Notes under the pieces: generated by a model
Told to the model about the DNA's origin: nothing
What the model saw: the letters and a program-made list of their open reading frames with translations, nothing else
The model's database searches: none
Assembly (NCBI GenBank): GCA_964367905.1
Contig: CAYIZP010000005.1
Location: 35,252 to 99,251 of the forward strand
Direction: 5' to 3'
Source of the DNA: CAUPWF01 sp964367905
Lineage (GTDB): Bacteria > Bacillota > Clostridia > Lachnospirales > Lachnospiraceae
DNA: 64,000 nt
Shown here: positions 7,958 to 16,963 of the stretch, one piece after another
How positions within the stretch are numbered: the stretch's first letter is position 1
Layout: every line of letters begins with the position of its first letter
Program-made: the position numbers and the translations under genes

Positions 7958-9806
7958 GGCAGATCCCTCCTTCAAATACATTTGCACCACAATAATTACA
8001 TGCTTCTTTGCAGTTCTGAGTCACCTCACCCTTTTCGGCACGCTTCCACTCTTCTTGTAAATATGTTTTTGTAACCCCGATATCAATAAAATCCCACGGC
8101 AACACCTCATCTAAATCTCTTTGTCTAAGATTATAGAATTCAATCTCTAATCCACAATCTTCAAAGGCTTTTAACCACAAATCATTTCGAAAGAATTCTG
8201 ACCATGCATCGTAGAGACACCCTGCGCGATATGCTGCCATAATGACTTCTGACACCCTCCTGTCTCCGCGAGCAAACACGCCCTCCATAACTGTAACATC
8301 TGCCTCATGCCATTGATATTTCAAGCTCTTGCGATTTAACTGTTCCTTCATTTCTTGTTGAACAATTTTAGCCTTTTCAATGTATTCTTCACTGGTACAC
8401 ATGGTTGCCCATTGGAATGGTGTAAATGGTTTTGGAATAAAGAAAGAAGTACTGGCCGTAATTTGACATTTTCCATTTCTTTCCTCTTTTGGCAATTCAT
8501 AATATCGTCTGGCTACTTTCTCAGACAGCCTTGCAATCCCCTTGACATCTTCTTCTGTCTCAGTTGGCAATCCAAGCATAAAATATAACTTTACTTTTTG
8601 CCACCCACCCTCAAAGGCTTGTCCAGATCCATGCAAAATCATCTCCTCTGTCAATCCTTTATTGATGACGTTTCGCATTCTCTGGGTACCAGCTTCGGGA
8701 GCAAATGTAAGACTTCCTTTTCGAACATCTTGAACCTTACTCATCACATCGAGTGAAAAAGCATCGATACGTAAGGATGGAAGCGAAATATTAATAGATT
8801 TTTCTCGAAACGAATCAATTAAAAAATAAACCAATTCTTGTAAGCAAGAATAATCACTTGAACTGAGTGAGCTAAGTGATATTTCATCATGTCCCGTGTT
8901 TTTTAACATCTTATAAGCATACTCTTTTAATACTTCTAAATCTTTTTCACGTGTAGGGCGGTAAATCATTCCAGCCTGACAGAAGCGACATCCTCGAATA
9001 CATCCTCGTTGAATCTCAAGAACAACCCTATCTTGTGTCACCTTAATAAAAGGAACCACGGGTTTTTCAGGATAAATAACAGCAGACATATCTTGAACAA
9101 CCTGCTTTCGAACCTTTTCTGGGGCATTTGAGTTATTTGTAGTAAAGGATTTAAGAATACCAGAATCGTCGTAAGTCACATCATAAAAGAGAGGTACATA
9201 GATTCCTGAAATCTGAGCAGCTTTTTCTAAAAACTCTAATCTGCTTCCTCCAACGGCTTTATGTTCTTTGTATGCATCTAACAACTCATCATATTGAACT
9301 TCTCCTTCTCCAATATAAAACAGATCAAAGAACTCGGCAATTGGCTCTGGATTATACACACATGGACCACCCCCGATTACAATCGGATCCTCTTCGCGTC
9401 TATCTCTCGCATAGAGCGGAATCTGACTCAAATCTAATATCTGTAAAATATTGGTATAACACATTTCATATTGTACAGTTATTCCAAGAAAATCGAAATC
9501 CTTCAAGGGATCCTGCGATTCTAATGCAAATAATGGTATCTTCTCTTCTCTCATAATTTTATCTAAATCAATCCATGGAGAATAGACACGTTCACACCAC
9601 GTGTCTTCTCGTCGATTAAATAGATCATATAGAATCTGCATTCCTAGATGAGACATCCCGATTTCATAGACATCAGGGAAACACATCGCAAAACGTATCG
9701 ATACATCATTTGGATTTTTTTGAACCGCATTGATTTCATTTCCGATGTATCTAGCAGGTTTTTCAACCTGCATTAATATTTCATTTGATAGTGCTAATTT
9801 TTTCAT
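7947..9806 (-). CDS. TIGR03960 family B12-binding-like radical SAM protein
   Basis: 619 residues from the ATG at 9804-9806, which has GAGG seven bases upstream. The N-terminal part resembles a cobalamin-binding fold (CFPDVYEIGMSHLGMQILYDLF). The radical SAM core carries the three-cysteine motif CIRGCRFCQAG, followed by DEISLSSLSSSDYSC. A late cysteine pair (CKEACNYCGA) ends the protein. Family members occur with TIGR03936 proteins as an obligate pair. The substrate is unknown. The gene is translationally coupled to its TIGR03936 partner by an 11-base overlap. Confidence 0.9.
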   Translation of the reverse strand: MKKLALSNEILMQVEKPARYIGNEINAVQKNPNDVSIRFAMCFPDVYEIGMSHLGMQILYDLFNRREDTWCERVYSPWIDLDKIMREEKIPLFALESQDPLKDFDFLGITVQYEMCYTNILQILDLSQIPLYARDRREEDPIVIGGGPCVYNPEPIAEFFDLFYIGEGEVQYDELLDAYKEHKAVGGSRLEFLEKAAQISGIYVPLFYDVTYDDSGILKSFTTNNSNAPEKVRKQVVQDMSAVIYPEKPVVPFIKVTQDRVVLEIQRGCIRGCRFCQAGMIYRPTREKDLEVLKEYAYKMLKNTGHDEISLSSLSSSDYSCLQELVYFLIDSFREKSINISLPSLRIDAFSLDVMSKVQDVRKGSLTFAPEAGTQRMRNVINKGLTEEMILHGSGQAFEGGWQKVKLYFMLGLPTETEEDVKGIARLSEKVARRYYELPKEERNGKCQITASTSFFIPKPFTPFQWATMCTSEEYIEKAKIVQQEMKEQLNRKSLKYQWHEADVTVMEGVFARGDRRVSEVIMAAYRAGCLYDAWSEFFRNDLWLKAFEDCGLEIEFYNLRQRDLDEVLPWDFIDIGVTKTYLQEEWKRAEKGEVTQNCKEACNYCGANVFEGGICLES

Positions 9807-9820
9807 TATCTTCCTCTTTC

Positions 9821-10120
9821 TTATAACGATCGCCAAACGTCCTCCACATCAATCGAAAAGGAAACTGCGCTTGCGATGTCTTCGCTATGTATTATTCCTA
9901 TTGTATACCCATAATAATCTGCTCCGACATAAATTGCAAGTAGAATCAGTGCAAGTAAAAATCTCATCTTAAAAGATGAATGCGACAATTCCTCTGCTGG
10001 CTCGTTGGTATTCGTGAATTTTCCAAAGCGTGGATGTACAATGGGAATACTCCCACTCTCCTGATACAAACGCCTTGTTTCCTCTAATAGTTGCTTTCTA
10101 CGCACTTCTGTTTCATTCAT
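9821..10120 (-). CDS. Small single-pass membrane protein of unknown function
   Basis: 99 residues from the ATG at 10118-10120, with GAGGT six bases upstream; a TTG six bases earlier is less likely. The first 55 residues are charged and cytosolic in character (RRKQLLEETRRLYQESGSIP, then HPRFGKF). One membrane segment follows (about 54-74, FLLALILLAIYVGADYYGYT), then a short outer tail ending VEDVWRSL. I do not recognise a family. It lies between the histidine-operon terminator and the TIGR03960 gene, 14 bases before the latter, so it is probably the first gene of that operon. Confidence 0.72.
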   Translation of the reverse strand: MNETEVRRKQLLEETRRLYQESGSIPIVHPRFGKFTNTNEPAEELSHSSFKMRFLLALILLAIYVGADYYGYTIGIIHSEDIASAVSFSIDVEDVWRSL

Positions 10121-10135
10121 ATTCAAACCTCAAAT

Positions 10136-10169
10136 AAAGACATATATTGTTAACACAATATATGTCTTT
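10136..10169 (-). terminator. Terminator of the his operon
   Basis: A perfect 15-base inverted repeat (10136-10150 with 10155-10169, four-base loop) starts 16 bases after the hisIE stop. The stem is AT-rich and ends in TCTTT followed by ATTTG on the minus strand. The stem is symmetrical, so it could work in either direction. Confidence 0.75.
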
Positions 10170-10185
10170 ACCATACAGATTAGAC

Positions 10186-11469
10186 TTATCTATCTGCTAG
10201 TTCTTCTATAATGTCTTCCCAAGTTAATCCGCGTTCTACCATTAAGACCATGGCATGATACAAGAAATCAGAAATTTCGTATTTCACTTCTTCCTTATCT
10301 GGATTTTTTGCAGCAATAATAATTTCACATGCCTCTTCTCCAAGTTTTTTTAGGATTTTATCAATACCTTTATCAAATAAATAATTGGTATATGAACCCT
10401 CTTTCGGGTTTTCTTTTCGATCTACAATTGTGTTATATACATCTTCAAATATCTGAAGAGAATTCTTCTCTTTTTTATTTCCACCTGCTATCTGTGTATA
10501 GAAACAAGTTGGATTTCCTGTATGGCATGCAACACCGATTTGGTCAACTTTCGCAAGTAAGGTATCGCTATCGCAATCAATGGTCATAGAGTGTACATGC
10601 TGATAGTGACCAGAGGTTTCTCCTTTTAACCACTGACTGTTTCTGCTTCGACTATAATAATGCATCTTTCCAGTATGCAGGGTATCCTTGAAGGCTTGTT
10701 CATTCATATAAGCCATCATCAATACTTCCCCTGTCTTATAGTGTTGAACAATCACTGGCAATAGTCCATCTGCATTTAACTTAAAATCTTCAAAATTCGC
10801 CTCACATGACAACGAAACCATATCAATTCCCTGTGTTTCACAAAAATCTTTAAACTCAATCAAATTTGTAGATAAGTTGCTTACGTACTTCCCCGTGACT
10901 CCACGAATACTTTTGTTTAATAGCATCGTAGTCAAACGTTCTGGTTTGCTCGTCTTTGTAACGATAATACACGGAAGTTCTGTTGTATCAGAAATCGAAG
11001 CAAAATCCAAAGACTGCATAAATACAATTTCACTGCTACACTCATTGATAATCTTTTGTTGCTTAAATAAGGTATCAAAATCTTTTAGCGAAACTGAAAG
11101 TCTTTCCTTTCCGAACCGTGCACAGGCTTCTTCTAAAATCATCGGCATCCGTTTCAATGACATATTCAAAATCGCTCGACTTGCACCTGTATATAATATT
11201 TTTTTCACATCTTCTAATCGAGCAATATTTCCTCCTGCACTCATCGGAATATCAATTACGCGATTCACCTTCTTCATGAGACCGATTGCTTCATCGTGCT
11301 CTGTAGATGATGTAGATAAATCAAATAATATCAATTCATCTGCTCCATTATCATTGTAGAATTTCGCTAACGAAACCACATCTTCTGAGATAACAGTCTC
11401 ATCATGAAACCAAGCAACAGCCTTCCCTTTTTTTATAAAAATACAAGGGATAATTCGTTTATCATTCAT
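10186..11469 (-). CDS. hisIE: HisIE fused to an N-terminal degenerate HisF-like barrel
   Basis: 427 residues, about twice a normal HisIE. Residues 1 to about 225 follow HisF ([16 protein letters not shown] against the family RIIPCLDVKDGRVVKG) but lose the catalytic residues: Phe11 replaces Asp11, the Lys19 position is Ala, and the second catalytic Asp region reads VSLKDF. A glycine phosphate-binding segment (SAGGNI) remains. The HisI part (about 230-320) has [15 protein letters not shown] and [10 protein letters not shown], the metal-binding cyclohydrolase motifs. The HisE part (about 330-427) has [13 protein letters not shown]. HisI and HisE carry out steps 2 and 3 of histidine synthesis. 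The barrel is probably structural or regulatory. It is the last gene of the operon. Confidence 0.92.
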   Translation of the reverse strand: MNDKRIIPCIFIKKGKAVAWFHDETVISEDVVSLAKFYNDNGADELILFDLSTSSTEHDEAIGLMKKVNRVIDIPMSAGGNIARLEDVKKILYTGASRAILNMSLKRMPMILEEACARFGKERLSVSLKDFDTLFKQQKIINECSSEIVFMQSLDFASISDTTELPCIIVTKTSKPERLTTMLLNKSIRGVTGKYVSNLSTNLIEFKDFCETQGIDMVSLSCEANFEDFKLNADGLLPVIVQHYKTGEVLMMAYMNEQAFKDTLHTGKMHYYSRSRNSQWLKGETSGHYQHVHSMTIDCDSDTLLAKVDQIGVACHTGNPTCFYTQIAGGNKKEKNSLQIFEDVYNTIVDRKENPKEGSYTNYLFDKGIDKILKKLGEEACEIIIAAKNPDKEEVKYEISDFLYHAMVLMVERGLTWEDIIEELADR

Positions 11470-11498
11470 ATACTACTTCTCCTCTAACTGTACTAATC

Positions 11499-12089
11499 TT
11501 ATAAACTTCCTTTTGTTGACCATATGGATTTCATACGTGGCTCTTCCATAATGGCCATATCTAATGCTTTTCCAAACGCTTTAAAAGCTGCTTCGGCAAG
11601 ATGATGATTGTTATTTGCATCCATCTGCTTTAGATGTAAATTCATTGCTCCCGTATATGAAACCGCATAAAAGAACTCCTTTACCATCTCCAGATCCATA
11701 TCCCCACATTTTGCTTGCGTAAATTCAATGTCGTAATTTAAATACGGTCTTCCACTCAAGTCAATTGCACATAGTACAAGGGTTTCATCCATTGGCAAGA
11801 GAAAGTTCCCATATCTTTTTATTCCCTTTTTATCACCAATCGCTTCAAGAATCGCTCCACCTAGGACAATTCCAACATCCTCTATGGTATGATGACAATC
11901 CACTTCAATGTCTCCATTCACCTTAACATCCAAATCAAACAGACCATGTCTTGCAAATCCATGAAGCATATGATCAAAAAATGGAATCCCTGTTTCAATC
12001 TTAGATACTCCACTTCCATCTAAATTCAAACAAAGCTCAATATCTGTTTCATTTGTCTTTCTGTGACACCTAACTACTCTATCTTCCAT
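11499..12089 (-). CDS. hisB: Imidazoleglycerol-phosphate dehydratase
   Basis: 196 residues, the monofunctional dehydratase length without a phosphatase domain. Manganese-binding histidine motifs are present in both half-repeats: FFDHMLHGFARHG and DCHHTIEDVGI in the first, then DANNNHHLAEAAFKAFG in the second. It catalyses the dehydration of imidazole glycerol phosphate, step 6 of the pathway. It sits 29 bases before hisIE and 39 after hisD. Confidence 0.97.
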   Translation of the reverse strand: MEDRVVRCHRKTNETDIELCLNLDGSGVSKIETGIPFFDHMLHGFARHGLFDLDVKVNGDIEVDCHHTIEDVGIVLGGAILEAIGDKKGIKRYGNFLLPMDETLVLCAIDLSGRPYLNYDIEFTQAKCGDMDLEMVKEFFYAVSYTGAMNLHLKQMDANNNHHLAEAAFKAFGKALDMAIMEEPRMKSIWSTKGSL

Positions 12090-12128
12090 AAAACTTGATA
12101 ATCCTTTCTAAGTGATTTCACTTGATTC

Positions 12129-13418
12129 TTATGACTCAAAACGAACACGAATGGAATTCGCATGAGCGGTAAGTTGTTCTGCCTCTGCAAAACTGATTAC
12201 ATCTTGATTCACCGCTTCTAGTGCTTCTTTTGAATAGGCAATGATACTTGATTTCTTTACAAAATCATCCACGGATAGTGGCGAAAAGAATTTGGCTGTA
12301 CCATTGGTCGGTAATACATGATTTGGTCCAGCAAAGTAATCGCCTAATGGCTCACTACTATACTCACCGATAAAGATAGCCCCAGCATTTCGAATCTTTG
12401 CCATAACCTCAAATGGTTGCTTTGTCATGATTTCTAAATGTTCTGATGCTATTTCATTGGCAGCATCAATTGCATCTGCAATGGTATCTGTCAGCAATAT
12501 ATATCCATAATTTTCTATAGATAACTTCATAATCTCTGTTCTAGAAAGTTCATCCATCATACGCTCTACCTCTGCACTGACTGCCTCTGCTAACTCTGGA
12601 GATGTCGTAACAAGGATAGAAGATGCCAATTCATCGTGCTCCGCTTGGGATAATAAATCCGCAGCAACATAGGTAGGATTTGCTGTTTCATCAGCTAAAA
12701 CTAAGATTTCACTTGGTCCTGCAATAGAGTCTATATTAACAAATCCATAGACCGCCTTTTTTGCCAAAGCCACATAGATATTTCCAGGTCCAACGATTTT
12801 ATCTACCTTCTGTATCGTTTCTGTTCCATAGGCAAGGGCACCGATTGCTTGAGCCCCTCCAACTTTATAGATTTTGTCTACTCCTGCTTCTTTTGCTGCA
12901 ACAAGCGTGGTAGGATTGACCTCTCCTCCTGTTGCTGGCGTTACCATGATGATTTCATCAACCTTTGCTACTTTTGCAGGTAAAACATTCATAAGAACCG
13001 AAGACGGATATACCGCTTTCCCACCTGGAACATAGACGCCAACCCGCTCTAGAGGTGTAACTTTTTGGCCTAGGATTGTCCCATTTGATTTTGCATCAAA
13101 CCAACTGTTTTGAACCTGTTTTTGGTGAAAATCTTCGATATTGACAATCGCCTTTCGGATAATTTCAACTAGTTTCGGATCCACTTTCTTATATGCATCA
13201 TCAATTTCTTCTTGAGAAACTTCGAGGCTGTCTTTCGTCAAACTCACTTTATCAAATTTCTCTGTATAATCAAGCAGAGCCAAATCCCCTTCTGCTCTCA
13301 CTCGATTTAAAATTTCATATACGACATCTTCATACTCTCTATAATGATTTGGGCTACGCTTTAATAAATCATTTAACAAATCTTGTTTTGAATTTTCATC
13401 TAATTTTATAATTCTCAT
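12129..13418 (-). CDS. hisD: Histidinol dehydrogenase
   Basis: 429 residues, full length. Typical segments are VPGGKAVYPSSVLMNVLPA, VGGAQAIGALAYGT, IAGPSEILVLADE and the zinc-ligand/catalytic SQAEHDE. The C-terminal GPNHVLPTNGTAKF is intact. It oxidises L-histidinol to histidine in two NAD-dependent steps. It starts 7 bases after the hisG stop, so the two are translationally close. Confidence 0.97.
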   Translation of the reverse strand: MRIIKLDENSKQDLLNDLLKRSPNHYREYEDVVYEILNRVRAEGDLALLDYTEKFDKVSLTKDSLEVSQEEIDDAYKKVDPKLVEIIRKAIVNIEDFHQKQVQNSWFDAKSNGTILGQKVTPLERVGVYVPGGKAVYPSSVLMNVLPAKVAKVDEIIMVTPATGGEVNPTTLVAAKEAGVDKIYKVGGAQAIGALAYGTETIQKVDKIVGPGNIYVALAKKAVYGFVNIDSIAGPSEILVLADETANPTYVAADLLSQAEHDELASSILVTTSPELAEAVSAEVERMMDELSRTEIMKLSIENYGYILLTDTIADAIDAANEIASEHLEIMTKQPFEVMAKIRNAGAIFIGEYSSEPLGDYFAGPNHVLPTNGTAKFFSPLSVDDFVKKSSIIAYSKEALEAVNQDVISFAEAEQLTAHANSIRVRFES

Positions 13419-13425
13419 GGGTCAC

Positions 13426-14070
13426 CTATTTTTCTTGCAATAATTCTTGCAAATCTGTAATAATTTTTTTAATTCTTTCACTTTCCATACGCATACTCAC
13501 TGGATTTACAATCACTCTAGCCGATAGATCACAAATATCCTCTAGCGGAACCAGTCCATTCTCTCTAAGCGTTGCTCCTGTTTCTACAATATCAACAATC
13601 ACCTCAGATAAACCTACAATTGGTGCTAATTCAATAGAACCGTTTAACTTAATGATTTCAACTGTTTGATGTTTGGTATTATAAAAATAGTCTTTTGCAA
13701 TCCCTGGATATTTAGTAGCAACTCGAATGAGAGATCTATTTTGAAGCAAATCATTCGCTTCCTCTGGTCCACAAACACACATTTTACATTTGCCAAATTG
13801 TAAGTCCAATACCTCGTGAACAGTTCTCTTTTCTTCTAAAATCGTATCTTTTCCAACCACTCCGATATCAGCCGCACCATATTCCACATAGGTTGGTACA
13901 TCCGGTCCTTTCGCAAGGAAAAATTTCAATTTCAACTCTTCGTTTACAAAAATCAATTTCCTAGATTCTTTATCATATATTTCTTCGCATGTAATACCGA
14001 TTTGTTCCAATAATTTCAATGTGTCTTTTGCTAATCGCCCTTTCCCTAGAGCAAATGTAATATATTTCAT
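13426..14070 (-). CDS. hisG: ATP phosphoribosyltransferase, short form (HisG-S)
   Basis: 214 residues, so it lacks the C-terminal ACT-like domain of the long form and needs HisZ for activity and histidine feedback; hisZ lies directly upstream. It begins ITFALGKGRLAKDTLKLLEQ. The phosphoribosyl-pyrophosphate-binding segment EVIVDIVETGATLRENGL is intact. It catalyses the first committed step of histidine synthesis. Confidence 0.97.
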   Translation of the reverse strand: MKYITFALGKGRLAKDTLKLLEQIGITCEEIYDKESRKLIFVNEELKLKFFLAKGPDVPTYVEYGAADIGVVGKDTILEEKRTVHEVLDLQFGKCKMCVCGPEEANDLLQNRSLIRVATKYPGIAKDYFYNTKHQTVEIIKLNGSIELAPIVGLSEVIVDIVETGATLRENGLVPLEDICDLSARVIVNPVSMRMESERIKKIITDLQELLQEK

Positions 14071-14084
14071 CTGCGATCCCCCTC

Positions 14085-15341
14085 TTATTTATAATTCGTT
14101 GCATTTACTGATTGTCGTTCACCCGTTCTTAAATTCACTAACTCGATGGTACGATCTTCTTTTAGATATAACAAACTCTTTCCAAAACAACGTGTACCAT
14201 ATTGAATATAATACTCTAGAGAATGTTCCGCTGTCATCTTATGTAGTTCTGTGGTTCTTCCACATTCACGGAATGAACGCGCCAATTGAATCGCCCTACC
14301 TTGCATTGCATCATCATATATCACCATGTGATTATCATATGCCAATGGAATCTCAATCTTCTGGCGTTGAAGTGACTGCAATAGCTCATCTACAATAATA
14401 ACAAAGCCAATCGCTGGGATATCTTTTCCAAATGATTTCAATAATTGATCATAACGACCACCATTTACAATCGCATCTCCAGTGCCATATGTATATCCTC
14501 TAAAAATGATACCCGTATAATAATCAAAATTCCCTACCATGCCTAGGTCGAACGTCACATAATCTAATACATTATACAATTTTAATAACTCTGCTAAAGA
14601 TTGTAAATACTGAATGGATTCTGTCGCGTTTTCATTTACAGCGCAGATTTTTGCTTGCTCTAGAATTTCGACACCACCAGATAATTCTTGTATTTTCAAG
14701 AAAACTTGACACAACTCTTCAGAAATATTAGATTGACGTAATAATTCTTCCACTCCAAAATAATTTCTGTTGTCGATTAAGTCTAATAGCTTTTCTTCTG
14801 TTGTATCGTCTAATCCTGCTTCTTGTATCAAACTTTGGAAAAATGAAACATGCCCGATATTTATCTGAAATTCTTTTAACCCTACATTTTTTAGACTCTC
14901 TACAATCAATGCTAGAAGCTCTGCATCTGATTCTACAGATTCAAAACCGATCATTTCTGCGCCTAATTGTGTATGTTCCACTAAACGTCCCTGATAACTT
15001 GTTCTGTTGATAAACGTATTTCCTTCATAGCATAATTTTGCTGGAAGGGATTCGCTATTTAACAAGGTTGCGGCAACCCTTGCAATGGATGGTGTAATAT
15101 CTGGTCTTAAGGCCAACATATTTCCCTCTTTATCAAAAAAACGAAATAATTCTTTTGAATTAATCGATCCTATTTCCTCACGAAAGACATCCGCATACTC
15201 GAATGTCGGAGTTTGAATATCCTGAAATCCATATAATTTAAGAACCTTATTCAATTGCTCTTGTAAAATCATCTTTTGCTTGCATTCTTTATAAAAAATA
15301 TCTCTCACACCATCAGGTGTATGTATCAGTTGTTGTTTCAT
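14085..15341 (-). CDS. hisZ: ATP phosphoribosyltransferase regulatory subunit
   Basis: 418 residues from the ATG at 15339-15341, which has GGAGGG upstream; six further in-frame residues are excluded. The protein is a histidyl-tRNA-synthetase-like paralogue (HTPDGVRDIF, then LRPDITPSIARVAAT and the LVEHTQLGAEMIG segment) without the anticodon-binding domain. It forms the octameric complex with short HisG and carries the histidine-sensing site. It is first in the operon, with a consensus promoter about 50 bases upstream. Confidence 0.95.
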   Translation of the reverse strand: MKQQLIHTPDGVRDIFYKECKQKMILQEQLNKVLKLYGFQDIQTPTFEYADVFREEIGSINSKELFRFFDKEGNMLALRPDITPSIARVAATLLNSESLPAKLCYEGNTFINRTSYQGRLVEHTQLGAEMIGFESVESDAELLALIVESLKNVGLKEFQINIGHVSFFQSLIQEAGLDDTTEEKLLDLIDNRNYFGVEELLRQSNISEELCQVFLKIQELSGGVEILEQAKICAVNENATESIQYLQSLAELLKLYNVLDYVTFDLGMVGNFDYYTGIIFRGYTYGTGDAIVNGGRYDQLLKSFGKDIPAIGFVIIVDELLQSLQRQKIEIPLAYDNHMVIYDDAMQGRAIQLARSFRECGRTTELHKMTAEHSLEYYIQYGTRCFGKSLLYLKEDRTIELVNLRTGERQSVNATNYK

Positions 15342-15392
15342 TTGTAATCCCTCCATCACTTTAGTGTGCTAATTCGTTATCATGCTAAAATC

Positions 15393-15420
15393 ATTATACT
15401 TTAAATTAAATAATTGTCAA
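15393..15420 (-). promoter_or_regulatory. Consensus promoter of the his operon
   Basis: TTGACA (15415-15420) and TATAAT (15393-15398) are both perfect matches to the housekeeping consensus, 16 bases apart. The predicted leader is only about 45 bases, too short for a T-box. It contains TTAGC twice (spaced by 11 bases), which could be a repressor site. The -35 box overlaps the last codons of recU. Confidence 0.85.
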
Positions 15421-15950
15421 TCCCTTAGAGACAAATCCTTTTGTATTGCATCTAAATATGGAATAAAAAATCCACTTTTTACATTCAAGAAAAATTTTTT
15501 ATTCAATTCCTCAAATCTTATACTCTTACGTCCTCCTTCCAACATTCGCTTCCAGTATTGAAACACTTCTTGAAACGACATATAATATGCTATATTTTTA
15601 TGACTATAATAAATCAATAAAAATGAAATCCCATCTTGCTGTTCAAAAGCCTCCATAAAGTCAATCTGATGCTGGTGAATGTTTTGAAGTGGAAATGTAT
15701 CTTTGTTACATTCTTTTGCATCAAAGCAAACAGGTATCCCCTGTACAGCACCGATATAATCCACGGTACTTCTCTGGTCAAAATATGCCAGAGTGATATG
15801 TCTTTGCTCTTTATCAATTTTTATCGGTGTGATCGGTGTTGGAATTTTTTGAATTAATGCCAACTTTTTTTCGATATAGTGTTCATTGGTCCGATTAATA
15901 AATTCTTCTAAGGCTGATCCTCTAAGGCCTCTCGAATTCCAAGTTCCCAT
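15417..15950 (-). CDS. recU: Holliday junction resolvase RecU
   Basis: 177 residues. The family text is clear: NSRGLRGSALEEFINRTN, KIPTPITPIKI, HITLAYFDQRSTVDYIG, and FPLQNIHQHQIDFM. The nuclease residues are Asp in STVDY and the FDAKE triad, where Asp stands in place of the more usual Glu (FEAKE). RecU resolves four-way junctions and is the Firmicute counterpart of RuvC. ruvA and ruvB occur at 37775-39398 without a ruvC. The gene overlaps the upstream pseudouridine synthase by 29 bases and has GGAGG five bases before its ATG. Confidence 0.92.
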   Translation of the reverse strand: MGTWNSRGLRGSALEEFINRTNEHYIEKKLALIQKIPTPITPIKIDKEQRHITLAYFDQRSTVDYIGAVQGIPVCFDAKECNKDTFPLQNIHQHQIDFMEAFEQQDGISFLLIYYSHKNIAYYMSFQEVFQYWKRMLEGGRKSIRFEELNKKFFLNVKSGFFIPYLDAIQKDLSLRD

Positions 15951-16941
15951 AAGATCCTCCTGATTGTTCTAATATTTTTTTATATACATTTGGAAGTGGT
16001 GCAACAAATGAATGTCCACCTAATTGTGATAACTCCGACATCTCACTCGGAAATTCTAAACGATAAGAGTGTAATAATTGTGAATCCACGTCAAATAGTT
16101 TTTTATATCTAAGATTATACTCTTGATCTCCATACTTCATATCTCCAATAATTCCATGTTGAAGGGAAGCTAGATGAGCCCGAATCTGATGTGGTTTTCC
16201 CGTAATCAGGTGGACCTCTAGTAATGTAATTTCCTGATTACTCCATAGCGGACGATACGCCGTCTCAATATAAGAAAGTTTTTCTGTATTTCCAACAGCG
16301 GTAATCGGTTTTTCCGTGGATATTTTCACCTGATTCTTCTTCTCATCCTTAATCAAGTATCCTTTTAGCTTTTGTTGCTCTTTTAGTTGCCCTTTTACAA
16401 ATGTTAGGTAAAATTTATCCACACTTCTATCATGAAAGCACTTAGAGAGTACCTGAAGTCCTTTTAAACTTTTTCCTGCTGTGATTAATCCACTTGTATT
16501 TCGATCCAAACGATTACAGATCGCCGGTTTAAATGTTTTCAATTGAGCAACCTCTAGCTTATTCGACGCAACCAGATAAGCAATCAGATGTTCAATAATT
16601 GAAACATCATCTTTATCTGCTTTTTGCGATAACATATCAGACGGTTTATTGATAAAAATAACATCTTCATCTTCATAGATAATATCTAGTTTCACGTCAG
16701 ACGAATAATTTACCTGCTCCACGGATGTAAATTTCTCTAATGTCTCATCTGATAAAAACAGTTTTACTAGATCGCCAATTTCAAGCTTTTCGCTGCCATT
16801 TATCTTTTTGGAATTTAAGGTGATGTTTTTCTTTCGCAACATCTTATAAACAAAACTCTTAGGAGCCTTATCCAATAATTTAAATAAAAACTTATCCACT
16901 CGTTGTTCTGATTCGTTTTTAGAAATTACAATTTCTCTCAT
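15922..16941 (-). CDS. RluC/RluD-family 23S rRNA pseudouridine synthase
   Basis: 339 residues. An S4 RNA-binding domain (1 to about 65, QRVDKFLFKLLDKAPKSFVY) precedes the catalytic domain. The latter has the aspartate motif ICNRLDRNTSGLI, the strand FIKPSDML-type text VIFINKPSDMLS and the late segment TGKPHQIRAHLA. It isomerises uridines in 23S rRNA; which ones cannot be told from sequence. It overlaps recU by 29 bases. Confidence 0.92.
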   Translation of the reverse strand: MREIVISKNESEQRVDKFLFKLLDKAPKSFVYKMLRKKNITLNSKKINGSEKLEIGDLVKLFLSDETLEKFTSVEQVNYSSDVKLDIIYEDEDVIFINKPSDMLSQKADKDDVSIIEHLIAYLVASNKLEVAQLKTFKPAICNRLDRNTSGLITAGKSLKGLQVLSKCFHDRSVDKFYLTFVKGQLKEQQKLKGYLIKDEKKNQVKISTEKPITAVGNTEKLSYIETAYRPLWSNQEITLLEVHLITGKPHQIRAHLASLQHGIIGDMKYGDQEYNLRYKKLFDVDSQLLHSYRLEFPSEMSELSQLGGHSFVAPLPNVYKKILEQSGGSYGNLEFERP

Positions 16942-16963
16942 ATTGTCGATTTCTCCATCTCAC

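Noticed and set aside
10877..11359. A 160-codon open frame on the plus strand
   Set aside because: It lies wholly opposite hisIE, has no family text, no ribosome binding site, and is explained by the codon bias of the real gene.
15342..15420. T-box leader before hisZ
   Set aside because: The predicted leader is about 45 bases from a consensus promoter; no T-box sequence or terminator/antiterminator stems.
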